In this document: piece by piece, positions 16,441 to 25,600 of the stretch
Numbering within the stretch: the first letter of the stretch is position 1
Layout of the letters: every line of letters begins with the position of its first letter
NCBI RefSeq assembly: GCF_002291445.1
Contig: NZ_CP014137.1
Span: 4,712,001-4,776,000, forward strand
Direction of reading: 5' to 3'
From: Brenneria goodwinii
GTDB taxonomy: Bacteria; Pseudomonadota; Gammaproteobacteria; Enterobacterales; Enterobacteriaceae
DNA length: 64,000 nt
Made by a program: the position numbers and the translations under genes
The notes under the pieces: generated by a model
Databases searched by the model: none
What the model saw: only the letters and a program-made list of their open reading frames with translations
What the model was told of the DNA's origin: nothing

Positions 16441-17452
16441 GACTCTGCTCCTGAATAATCACGCCGGCGGCGGCCAGATAAGCCATGGCCTGCGCGATCT
16501 GCGCGTCGTCGCCGTTTAACAGCACCATCATGAAGCCGAGGGTGGTGTCCTGAACTTCGGACATGCTGGCAAACAGGATGGTGATCTCCACCGCGTACTT
16601 TTTGATCGCGTTACAGATCACCGGCTGGCCGGCCGATAGCCCGACAAACTCAAGACGCAGCAGTCTGCCGCTTTCTTCATGCAGGGTTTGCGCCAGGCTG
16701 TCGGGCAGGCGATCCTGAATGACCGTGCGCACAAAATTGACCGTGGCGGGGTGGGCGGGGCGGCCGAATACGTCAATCACCGCGCCTTGCTCAATCACCC
16801 GGCCTTTTTCCATGACCGCCACTTTATTGCAGATCTTTTGGATGACCGACATTTCATGGGTGATCAGCACCACCGTAATGTTGTATTCGCGGTTAATGCG
16901 TTTTAATAGCAGCAGTATCTGGGCGGTCGTCTGCGGATCGAGCGCGGAAGTCGCTTCATCACATAACAGGATGGACGGGTTCATCGCCAGCGCGCGGGCA
17001 ATGCCGACGCGCTGTTTCTGACCGCCGGATAGCTCATTCGGATAGCTGCGGGCGCGATCGCCCAGACCGACATAATCCAGCAGTTCGGCAACCCGCTGGC
17101 GGATATATGCCTTACTCTTACCTGCCAGCACCAGCGGCATCGCCACGTTCTGATATACGGTTTTTGATCTCAGTAAACTAAAATGCTGAAAGATCATGCC
17201 GATATCCCTTTTCAGGGCGCTTAATTGACGCTGGCGCAGGGTGTTCAATGACACGCCGTTGATGCTAACCTCGCCCGTCGTCGGCGTTTCCAACGCATTG
17301 ATCATGCGCAGCAAGGTGCTTTTCCCCGCGCCGCTATAGCCGATAATGCCAAATATATCGCCTTTCTCTATGCGTAAATGAATATCCTGTAACGCGTCAA
17401 CGGCGATACCTTTACGCTGAAAGATTTTACTCACATTTTTCAGCTCAATCAT
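16433..17452 (-). CDS. Methionine-type ABC transporter ATP-binding protein (MetN family)
   Basis: The 339-residue ATPase has Walker A GYSGAGKST, signature LSGGQKQRVGIARAL and Walker B ILLCDEATSALD. A C-terminal NIL/ACT-like domain (from about residue 265, with VGLSAGQPVICNAIKKYAVEI) follows. In E. coli MetN that domain binds methionine and inhibits transport (known), so feedback by the substrate is likely here too. It lies between metQ-like (32 bp away) and metI-like (overlapping). Confidence 0.92.
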   Translation of the reverse strand: MIELKNVSKIFQRKGIAVDALQDIHLRIEKGDIFGIIGYSGAGKSTLLRMINALETPTTGEVSINGVSLNTLRQRQLSALKRDIGMIFQHFSLLRSKTVYQNVAMPLVLAGKSKAYIRQRVAELLDYVGLGDRARSYPNELSGGQKQRVGIARALAMNPSILLCDEATSALDPQTTAQILLLLKRINREYNITVVLITHEMSVIQKICNKVAVMEKGRVIEQGAVIDVFGRPAHPATVNFVRTVIQDRLPDSLAQTLHEESGRLLRLEFVGLSAGQPVICNAIKKYAVEITILFASMSEVQDTTLGFMMVLLNGDDAQIAQAMAYLAAAGVIIQEQSHV

Positions 17453-17483
17453 TATTTTTACTCATAGACTTCTGCTACGGATG

Positions 17484-18299
17484 TTATTTCAAATAGTCAG
17501 GCAATAAGTAACCTTCATACTGTTGATGCGTTTGAATATATTGTTTGAATTCCGCGGAGTGATAACCGGCAATAATATCTTTGGCGAACGGCGCGTCTTT
17601 ATTTTTTTCTGCGACAGTCACCACATTAATAAAACCCTGCTGTGGATTTTCGAGCTTCAGCGCGGAGTTAAGTTTGATTCCGCTTGATACCGCGAAGTTT
17701 CCTTGAATCGCGCCATAATCAACATCGGGCAATGCCCGCACCTGTTGGGCGTTATCCATTTCTTTCAAGACGATTTTATAGGGGTTTTCAGTGATATTTT
17801 TCTGTGAAAAAGTGGCCGGTTCGGCATTATCCGCAATTTTTATCCAGCCTAAATCCTGTAGCAACAGCGCCGCCCGATATTCATTGGACGGCTGGTTGGG
17901 AACCGAAATAACGGTGCCGGACGCCGGTTTACCCGCCTGCTGATGTTTCTGGGAATAGAGCCCCATCGGCGGCGTAGGCACCTGGACGATGCCGACATTA
18001 TTAATCCCCAGCCGCTCGTTGACCGATGCCAGATAGACCGGGTGCTGCATGATATTGGCGTCGATATCGCCCGTATTGACCGCATGATTGACCTGGATGC
18101 CATCGCTGAAATCCAGGTATTCGATTTTATATCCTTTCTGTTGCAAATAAGGCGCCACCCCCTCGGCAAACTGCTCTTTATAAGGGCCGGGGTTGAAGCC
18201 CAGCTTCAGCGTTTTTCCGTCGTCCTCCGCCCCTTGGGCGGCAAATGTACTGATTAACGCTACGGCAGAAAAAAATAATGTGGGAATGCGCCATCTCAT
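17484..18299 (-). CDS. MetQ/NlpA-family substrate-binding protein without lipobox
   Basis: The 271-residue protein has a signal peptide (about residues 1-23, SAVALISTFAAQGA-EDD) and a NlpA/MetQ fold (LKLGFNPGPYKEQFAEGVAPYLQQ, FSDGIQVNHAVNTGDIDANIMQHP). E. coli MetQ is a lipoprotein with a cysteine after the signal. Here I see no lipobox, so a soluble periplasmic protein is expected. First gene of the metQ-metN-metI-luxS2 operon. No MetJ-type AGACGTCT repeats were seen upstream, unlike E. coli metNIQ. Confidence 0.9.
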   Translation of the reverse strand: MRWRIPTLFFSAVALISTFAAQGAEDDGKTLKLGFNPGPYKEQFAEGVAPYLQQKGYKIEYLDFSDGIQVNHAVNTGDIDANIMQHPVYLASVNERLGINNVGIVQVPTPPMGLYSQKHQQAGKPASGTVISVPNQPSNEYRAALLLQDLGWIKIADNAEPATFSQKNITENPYKIVLKEMDNAQQVRALPDVDYGAIQGNFAVSSGIKLNSALKLENPQQGFINVVTVAEKNKDAPFAKDIIAGYHSAEFKQYIQTHQQYEGYLLPDYLK

Positions 18300-18317
18300 T
18301 TTTAATGTCCTTGTCTA

Positions 18318-18450
18318 TCCGTCATACATCAAGCTGCAAGTGCGTTGGTTTTATTACTCGGCCATCCCTGAGTCTTGCCTCTTTGGCGCTGTCGCAAGCG
18401 GCGTTCGAAACGACAACGTGTTGTCTCGCAACTCGAATTATTTAGGTTGT
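18318..18450. repeat. Copy of the ~130 bp imperfect palindromic repeat
   Basis: The ends CATCAAGCTGCAAGTGCGTTGG and CTCGCAACTCGAATTATTTAGG match the reverse complement of the 11300-11425 copy, while the middle has diverged. It lies just upstream of the metQ-like start, where it would be part of the promoter or leader region. Confidence 0.6.
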
Positions 18451-18535
18451 AAAACAATAAGAAATTATTTTATCGGCGGTGATGATTAGCCTGATAATGA
18501 CTGTTTCGGTGATTCAAACATGCTGGAATTTAATT

Positions 18536-18559
18536 GCAAACAATGAATTTGATGTTTGC
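18536..18559. promoter_or_regulatory. Candidate operator between divergent metQ-like operon and aminotransferase
   Basis: GCAAACA and TGTTTGC are perfect 7-bp arms 10 bp apart in an AT-rich intergenic region (18300-18769). The spacing of about 1.7 helical turns suits a dimeric repressor or activator. No regulator gene is adjacent. Confidence 0.35.
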
Positions 18560-18769
18560 TTATCTGCTTTTTTGCTAATGTGAACGACGAATGGCGCATT
18601 AATAATTATGCTGTGATAGTCATTTGTGTTAATAAAATCTTGCTCGCGTAGAGATGAATATAATCATTTATCATGTTATATGGTTTTTATTTATAATTGA
18701 GGCGATTCTTTTTCGACATTATCAGTTGCATAGTACCGATATTCATTATGAATCTGCGAAGGATAATTC

Positions 18770-19945
18770 ATGCCTCGGTTCGTACCCGCCCGACGTGTCA
18801 GTCAACTGACGGAAAATTTATTCAGCCAGTTAGAGAATCAGGCTCGTGCGATGGCGAGTGAGGCGCGGCCGTTGATCGATCTGTCCAAAGGCAGCCCGGA
18901 TGGATTGCCGCCCGCGGAAGTGAGCGAACGGCTGCACGCGGCCATCGGCGAACCGGTCAATCATGCCTACCCGCCTTTTCTCGGCAAACGCAGCACCCGT
19001 TTGGCGGTAGCGAATTTTTACCTGCGTGAATACGGCGTCGAACTGGATCCCGATACGGAGGTGTGCCTGTTTCAGGGATCGCATATCGGCATCACCGGGA
19101 TCCCGCAGGCGATAGTGAACCCCGGTGAAACCATTATAACCACCGACCCTTGTTATCCGATGTACCGCTCGGCCGCAACTCTGGCGCAGGCCCGGCTTTA
19201 TACTATCGCGGTCGATGAGCGGCGCGGGTTCCTGCCGGATTATCGTCAGGTTCCAGAGGATATTGCCCGTCAGGCGGCGTTATTGCTGCTTAACTACCCG
19301 AATAACCCGACGGGCGCCGTGGCTTCACGGCCGTTTTTCGAGCAGACGCTGACATTCGCCCGCCGTCATCAGCTTGCCGTTCTGCATGATTTTGCCTATG
19401 CCGAGCTTGGCCGAGAGCCAGGCGAGCGGCCGTTAAGCCTGTTGCAGATACCGGGCGCGAAAGAGTATGCGGTGGAGACATACACGTTATCAAAAACCTT
19501 TAACATGGCGGGTTGGCGTTTGGGTTTCGCGGTGGGGAATGCGTCGATTATTCAGGCGTTTAATAAGCTGCACACCAATAGTTACAGTACGATTTTCGGC
19601 GCGATCCAGGATGCGGCGGAAACGGCATTGGCGCTGCCAAGAGAACAAATTGACGAGATAAGCGCGGTTTACCATCAGCGCCGTCGGGTACTGACCGGGC
19701 ATTTACAACGAATTGGCTGGCCGACGCCTGCGGCGCAGGGCACGTTCTTTGTCTGGCTGCCGGTGCCTGACGGCTATGATTCGCTGACGTTTGCTAATCT
19801 GCTGCTGGAGCGGGCGCAGGTGCTGGTGGCGCCTGGCGAAGGGTTTGGCCCCGCCGGTCGGGGATTTATCCGGCTGAGCCTCACCAGTCATCAGGAACGG
19901 TTAACCGAAGCCGTGGCGAGGTTCGGTCAGCTTGCTCTGTTTTAA
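18770..19945 (+). CDS. PLP-dependent aminotransferase, class I/II
   Basis: The 391-residue fold-type I aminotransferase has the Schiff-base lysine in TLSKTFNMAGWRLGF, the PLP-contact segment LNYPNNPTGAV, HDFAYAEL for the pyridine-nitrogen aspartate and tyrosine, and a C-terminal arginine in GRGFIRLSLT for substrate carboxylate. The closest families I can name are LL-diaminopimelate/MtnE-like or general 2-oxo-acid aminotransferases. The substrate cannot be read from sequence. It is divergent from the metQ-like operon across 470 bp, so a role in methionine or 4-methylthio-2-oxobutyrate metabolism is possible but inferred. Its stop overlaps that of the olsF-like gene tail to tail. Confidence 0.82.
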   Translation: MPRFVPARRVSQLTENLFSQLENQARAMASEARPLIDLSKGSPDGLPPAEVSERLHAAIGEPVNHAYPPFLGKRSTRLAVANFYLREYGVELDPDTEVCLFQGSHIGITGIPQAIVNPGETIITTDPCYPMYRSAATLAQARLYTIAVDERRGFLPDYRQVPEDIARQAALLLLNYPNNPTGAVASRPFFEQTLTFARRHQLAVLHDFAYAELGREPGERPLSLLQIPGAKEYAVETYTLSKTFNMAGWRLGFAVGNASIIQAFNKLHTNSYSTIFGAIQDAAETALALPREQIDEISAVYHQRRRVLTGHLQRIGWPTPAAQGTFFVWLPVPDGYDSLTFANLLLERAQVLVAPGEGFGPAGRGFIRLSLTSHQERLTEAVARFGQLALF

Positions 19946-21690
19946 TCTTTCTCCGCGGTATCGGCCTCGTCATTGGCTTGAATAAACGGCGCGATGTAAC
20001 GCTGATAGCGGGAGGGTTTCAACTGCTGAAGGTCGACTAATACCAGCCCGTCGATGCAATTGTTGAAGTCCGGATCGATGCCGAAATCAACGAACTGTAC
20101 GCCGCCATGTTCACCGTTGTGTTCACAGAGTTCCGAATATTGCTTGTAAAGCGTGGGGATGCCGCATCCCATATTGCTGAGCATACTTTTCAGGCGGGTT
20201 AAATCCTGCTGGTAATCGGTGCCTTCAAACTGTTGCAGTACATCGGGCAGCGAAGCGGGATACGGGCGTCGGGAGTGAGCCAACGGCTGGCTGGGGGCGA
20301 AATGCAGCCGGTAAAACGCAATCAGTAAATCCCGCGCGGTCGGCGGCAATGTGCCGGACAGGGACACCGGCCCAAACAGATAGCGGTACTGTGGATAACG
20401 GGCCAGATACGCGCCGATACCCAGCCAGAGATAATCCAGCCCGCGCTTACCCCAATATTTGGGTTGGATGAAACTGCGCCCAAGTTCGATGCCAGACGCC
20501 AGTATCGGGTTCATCTCTTCGCCGTAATGGAACAGGCTGTGGCTGTACAGGCCATTCTTCCCTTTTTCGGCGATTTGCCGGGCCGTAGGAATAAAACGAT
20601 AGGCGCCGACGATTTCCAGTTCGCTCTCATCCCACAGAATAAGATGCAGGTAGTCGTCATCGTAGCTATCCAGATCGCGCCGTTGGCCCGATCCTTCGCC
20701 TACGGCGCGAAAGGCGATTTCCCGCAGCCGCCCCAGCTCGCGCAGCAGCGGCGAATAATCTTCCGTTCCGCGGCGGTACAGATACACATTTTTACCGTCG
20801 GGAGTGGTTCCCAGAGTTTCGCAATCGGCCAGCGCGCGCTTTAACAGAACGCGATCTTCAGCCAGCGCGATCGGTTTCTCACTGACGAAACAGCCGGATT
20901 TCCCCTGTCCCAACCGGTAAACATGGCGACGGAAGCGGGCCGCCAGATCGTTGGTCTGCTGATTGCCCTGGCTCCAACTGGCATAGGGAATACGCGCGCC
21001 GATGCGGATTTTGAGTTTATGTCCTTGCTGATGAAACATTTCCCTGACCAACAGCAGCGTCGATAGCGGACGGTAAATAAGGGAGGAAAGATAAAACAAG
21101 GCGCTGTTGCGTCCGCTGATATGTATGGGAACTATCGGCGCGCGGGCTTTCCCGGCCATACGGATAAAACCGCTGTGCCAGTGGCCGTCGCGGATCCCTT
21201 GCAGGCTGATTCGGGAAACCTCGCCGGCCGGGAAGACGATAATGGCGCCGTCGCTATCCAGATGCTGTTGTATCGCGGTAATCTGCTGGCGTTTGGTGCG
21301 GTTATTGAAGTTATCAACGGCAAAGAACAGGTTCTTTAGCGGTTCGACGTAGGAAAGCAGCTGGCTGGCGACGATACGCACATCGGGCCTGACGCTGGCG
21401 ACCGCTCTGACTAGCGCCAGGCCGTCGAGCGAGCCGATCGGGTGATTCGCCACCAGCACCACGGGGCCCTGACTGGGAATATTTTCTAAATCACCCTCGA
21501 CCATCTCACAGTTGAAGTGAAAGTGATCGAGGATCTGCTCAACCAGATCCAACCCTTTCAGATAAGGGTAGCGTTGCGAAAATTGCTGGATTTGGTTCTC
21601 GAATAACAGAGCCCGTAATAAGGTCCGTTGCCAGGAAGGCGTGTGGCGATCAGGTGCAATGTCTTGAAGAATGGCATCTAAGCTAAACAT
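19942..21690 (-). CDS. olsF: Bifunctional ornithine-lipid synthase (OlsF-like)
   Basis: The 582-residue protein joins two acyltransferases. The N-terminal ~280 residues are lysophospholipid-acyltransferase-like with NHPIGSLDGLALVRAV (His83, Asp89) and FPAGEVSR. The C-terminal part is an OlsB-like N-acyltransferase (IVGAYRFIPTARQIAE, ELGRSFIQPKYWGKRGLDYLW). The fusion is the plan of OlsF of Serratia proteamaculans, which makes ornithine lipid: N-acylation of ornithine, then O-acylation. The ATG at 21690 has GGAG upstream; a longer extension to 21744 has no support. Ornithine lipids replace phospholipids under phosphate limitation, which suits the phosphatase at 3.3 kb, though no PHO box was found here. 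Confidence 0.8.
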   Translation of the reverse strand: MFSLDAILQDIAPDRHTPSWQRTLLRALLFENQIQQFSQRYPYLKGLDLVEQILDHFHFNCEMVEGDLENIPSQGPVVLVANHPIGSLDGLALVRAVASVRPDVRIVASQLLSYVEPLKNLFFAVDNFNNRTKRQQITAIQQHLDSDGAIIVFPAGEVSRISLQGIRDGHWHSGFIRMAGKARAPIVPIHISGRNSALFYLSSLIYRPLSTLLLVREMFHQQGHKLKIRIGARIPYASWSQGNQQTNDLAARFRRHVYRLGQGKSGCFVSEKPIALAEDRVLLKRALADCETLGTTPDGKNVYLYRRGTEDYSPLLRELGRLREIAFRAVGEGSGQRRDLDSYDDDYLHLILWDESELEIVGAYRFIPTARQIAEKGKNGLYSHSLFHYGEEMNPILASGIELGRSFIQPKYWGKRGLDYLWLGIGAYLARYPQYRYLFGPVSLSGTLPPTARDLLIAFYRLHFAPSQPLAHSRRPYPASLPDVLQQFEGTDYQQDLTRLKSMLSNMGCGIPTLYKQYSELCEHNGEHGGVQFVDFGIDPDFNNCIDGLVLVDLQQLKPSRYQRYIAPFIQANDEADTAEKD

Positions 21691-21861
21691 AAAGAGTTCT
21701 CCGTTGCCCACCGTTGCCAAAAGTAAGGGATGGAGGTGACACATTTATGTCAGTGTAGAAATAATATCCAAATTGTTCCACTCGGTATCAAAAGGTAAAT
21801 TTTGGCGAGTGGAATGATAAAATGGGCGACGTCAGCGCAGCGCCATGTCTAAACCGGCTGC

Positions 21862-22350
21862 TTATTCCCCTTCGTATCGGGTATAGACGATAGAATTGAC
21901 CAACCACCGCCTGGCGCCGTCCGGCGTGTTGACGGTGAACTCCTCATCGACCTCTTTTTTCAGCAACGCGCGCGCCATCGGCGAATCAATAGAGATGTAG
22001 TCTTTTGATTCGCCATAGATCTCATCCGGGCCGACGATGCGAAAGCGTTTTACCTGACCTTCCTCATTTTCAATTTCGACCCAGGCGCCAAAGAAGACTT
22101 TTCCCTCCTGCTGAGGGGCGTAATCGACGATCTGCAACTCGGTCAGGCACTTTCTCAAGTAGCGCACTCGCCGGTCAATCTGGCGCAGTAAACGTTTGTT
22201 GTAAGTGTAATCGGCGTTTTCCGAGCGATCCCCCAGACTGGCCGCCCACGACACAATTTTGGTTATCTCCGGACGTTTCACGTTCCAGAGATGGTCATGT
22301 TCCGCTTTGAGCTTGTTGTATCCCTCCCGGGTGATCAGGTTCGTTTTCAC
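21862..22350 (-). CDS. greB: Transcript cleavage factor GreB
   Basis: The 162-residue protein has an N-terminal coiled coil with the acidic tip (ASLGDRSENADYTYNKR) that enters the RNA polymerase channel, and a C-terminal FKBP-like domain (ISIDSPMARALLKKEVDEEF). It rescues backtracked polymerase by stimulating cleavage of the RNA 3' end. Length and sequence are close to E. coli GreB (158). In E. coli greB is divergent from ompR; here a putA gene and a kinase remnant separate them. Confidence 0.96.
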   Translation of the reverse strand: MKTNLITREGYNKLKAEHDHLWNVKRPEITKIVSWAASLGDRSENADYTYNKRLLRQIDRRVRYLRKCLTELQIVDYAPQQEGKVFFGAWVEIENEEGQVKRFRIVGPDEIYGESKDYISIDSPMARALLKKEVDEEFTVNTPDGARRWLVNSIVYTRYEGE

Positions 22351-22411
22351 TCGTTTTCAATCTCATGCTATCGGGGAAATTGACTAGCATTATATCAAGT
22401 CTTGCTGATGC

Positions 22412-22619
22412 GGTGCGCCTGGTTTCAGGTCGAGGACGCCGGTAACGGTGAAACAGCCTTTTCGGCCCGAGATCCGATGACAACGCCGCCGTCCGGCGAG
22501 CGCTCGTATAACGATTATCGCCGCGCCTGCCCTTGCCGGAACAGGAACGGCAGCAGGTGGAAACGATCATGCGGCAGGCGCTGGCGCGGCGTCCCGCCCT
22601 GCCGGAAGTGGGGCTGTAA
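22412..22619 (+). pseudogene. Decayed fragment of an EnvZ-like histidine kinase
   Basis: Bases 22415-22436 are identical to 28652-28673 inside envZ and encode the N/G1-box segment AWFQVED. After a gap, CAGCCTTTT (QPF, as in EnvZ QPFVRGD) appears, and then a segment ending LPLPEQER...RPALPEVGL and TAA at 22617-22619 corresponds in place to the EnvZ end RAYLPLLPEL. Frameshifts and deletions separate the three blocks, so nothing functional is encoded. Orientation is the same as envZ. It may mark the joint of the putA insertion. Confidence 0.6.
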
Positions 22620-22684
22620 CGCGGAAGAAGAGGAAACGTCCGGCGCTTCGCAATTTATTGGGTATCTCATAGGGAGACATTGTC

Positions 22685-25600
22685 ATGACGGCTAATAGAG
22701 AAGAAACACCCGTAAATGAACACATTTCACCATCATCCTATCGGCCTTTTCACGGGCTGATGCCGGAAACGGGGGAATGGAGTGAGAAGAGAATGGCGAT
22801 CGCCCATGCCTGGGCGTTACCCGAGCCGGAGCTGGTTCCCAAGCTGTTGGCGAGGGCCAGGGTGCCGGACGAGGTGAATAAGGGCGTGCACGATCTGGCC
22901 TATTCGCTGTCATCCGCGTTGCGGGGAAATAAGGGATCCGCAGATCGCGCCTCGCTGGTGCAGAATCTGTTGCAGGAATATTCGCTATCGTCACAGGAAG
23001 GCATCGCGCTGATGTGCCTGGCCGAAGCGCTATTGCGCATACCGGATGCCGATACGCGCGACCTGTTGATCCGCGATAAGCTCGTCGGGCGCGACTGGAA
23101 ACGGCACCTTGGCGGCAGCCGATCGCTGCTGGTCAACGCGGCGACCTGGGGGTTGTTGATTACCGGGTCGCTGGTGCGGCCCGGCGATCGGGGTAAGGTC
23201 GCATATGGCATGAAAAAAATCATAAAAACCGGTTCGGCGCCGTTGATCAGAAAGGCGATGACCGTCGCGATGCATATTATGAGCGAACATTTCGTCACCG
23301 GCGAAAAGATCACGCAGGCGCTGGAGCAGGCGGAAAAAATAGAAGCGCAGGGATTCACCTATACCTACGATATGCTGGGCGAGGCGGCGTTGACCGGCGG
23401 CGATGCGGAAAATTACATCGCAAGATGCCAGAGCGCCCTGCACGCCATCGGGCGTCATGCCAAGGGAAAGGGCATCTATGCGGGGGCGGAGTTTTCGCTC
23501 AAGCTGTCGGCGCTGCACCCGCGCTATAGCCTTCATCAATATGATCGGGTGCTGAATGAGGTCTATCCGGCGCTGAAATCTCTGGTGCTGCTGGCGCATT
23601 CCTATGATGTCGCCATCACGATCGACGCCGAAGAAACGGAGCGCCTGGATATTTCGCTGGATTTGCTGGCCAGACTGTGCGGCGAGCCCGAACTGGCGTC
23701 GTGGAACGGCATCGGTTTCGTGGTGCAGGCGTATCAGAAACGCTGTTCCTATGTCATCGACTATCTGACGGATCTCGCCAAGAAGCATCAACGCCGGCTG
23801 CGCGTGCGCCTGGTGAAGGGCGCGTATTGGGACAGCGAAATAAAACGCGCCCAGATAGCCGGTCATAGCGACTATCCCGTTTTCACCCGCAAGGTCTACA
23901 CCGATATCTCCTACCTGGCCTGCGCCAGAGCGCTACTCGCCGAACCCGAATATATTTATCCGCAGTTCGCCACGCACAACGCCCGCACGCTGGCCGCCGT
24001 ATATCACCTGGCCGGCTCCCGCTACGTCGCGGATCAGTATGAATTCCAGTGTCTGCATGGCATGGGGGTTCCTCTTTATCAGCACGTTGTCGGGAAAGAT
24101 AAACTGGATCGCCCCTGCCGCATCTATGCTCCGGTGGGAACGCACGAAACGCTGCTGCCCTACCTGGTGCGGCGCTTGCTCGAAAACGGTTCCAACAGCT
24201 CTTTCGTCAACCAAATCGCCGATCCGGCGATCTCCATCGAGAGCCTGATCGCGGATCCGGTGGCGGAGGTGGAGGCGCTGGGCGTAACAGAGCACGGCAT
24301 CGGTTCGTCCCATCCCGGGATCCCGTTGCCCGGCAACATCTATGGCGATGGCAGAAAAAATTCAGCCGGGCTGAACCTGTACAACGAAGATTGTCTGCGC
24401 GAACTGTCCGCCGTTTTGCCGGACAGCTCGCGTGAGCCGGTCGCCGCCGCGCCCATCATCGCCGGCGAGGCCGATCCCGCCGCGCCCAGAGCGGTCGTCA
24501 ATCCGGCGGAACCTAGGGATATCGTCGGTTACGTGCATGAAGCCGCGGACGGCGATATCGCGCTGTCGCTCGCGGCGGCCGAAAAGGCCGCCGGCCGCTG
24601 GGCGGCGGAGTCGCCTTCCCGGCGCGCGGACATACTCCTGCGCGCGGCGGCGCTGCTGGAACAGAACATGGCGCCGCTTATCGGCGTGCTTGTCCGCGAG
24701 GCGGGCAAGACGTTCAATAACGCCGTCGCGGAAGTGCGCGAAGCGGTCGATTTCCTGAATTATTACGCGGTGCAGGTGAAAACGACCTTCGACAACGCCA
24801 CCCATGTCCCTCTTGGTACGGTGGTGTGCATCAGTCCCTGGAATTTTCCGCTGGCTATTTTCACCGGGCAGATCGCGGCCGCGCTGGCCGCGGGCAACAC
24901 GGTCATCGCCAAACCGGCGGAACAGACGCCGTTAGTCGCCGGCCTGGCGGTGAAGCTGCTGCTTGAGGCCGGGATCCCGCATGATGTGTTGCAGATGCTG
25001 CCCGGTCTGGGGGAAACCGTCGGGCAAACGCTGGTTGCCGACGCGCGCGTGAAAGGCGTCATGTTTACGGGCTCCACCGCGGTTGCGTCGATCATCCAGC
25101 GAAAGATTGCCGACAGGCTCGACGCCGCCGGCCGTCCGGTGCCGCTGATCGCCGAAACGGGCGGGATCAACGCCATGATTGTCGATTCTTCCGCCCTGCC
25201 GGAACAGGTCATCATTGATTGCATCAATTCGGCCTTCGACAGCGCGGGCCAGCGCTGTTCCGCCTTGCGGCTGCTTTGCGTGCAGCAGGATATCGCCGAT
25301 ACGCTGCTGGAAGCCCTGCGCGGAGCGATGATCGAATACCGGCTGGGCAACCCGGAACATCTGTCCACCGATATCGGACCGGTGATCGACGCCGAGGCGA
25401 AAGACGGCATCGATGCGCATATCAGGCGCATGACGGATAAAGGACTCAAGGTCTACCAGGCCGCTTACGGCGAGCCGCAAGCCCGCGACGGCTATTTTGT
25501 CACGCCCGCCCTGATCGAACTGAATGATATCAGGGAACTCGACCGGGAAGTGTTCGGACCGGTGCTCCATGTCCTGCGCTATGAGAGCGGTGAGCTCCCC

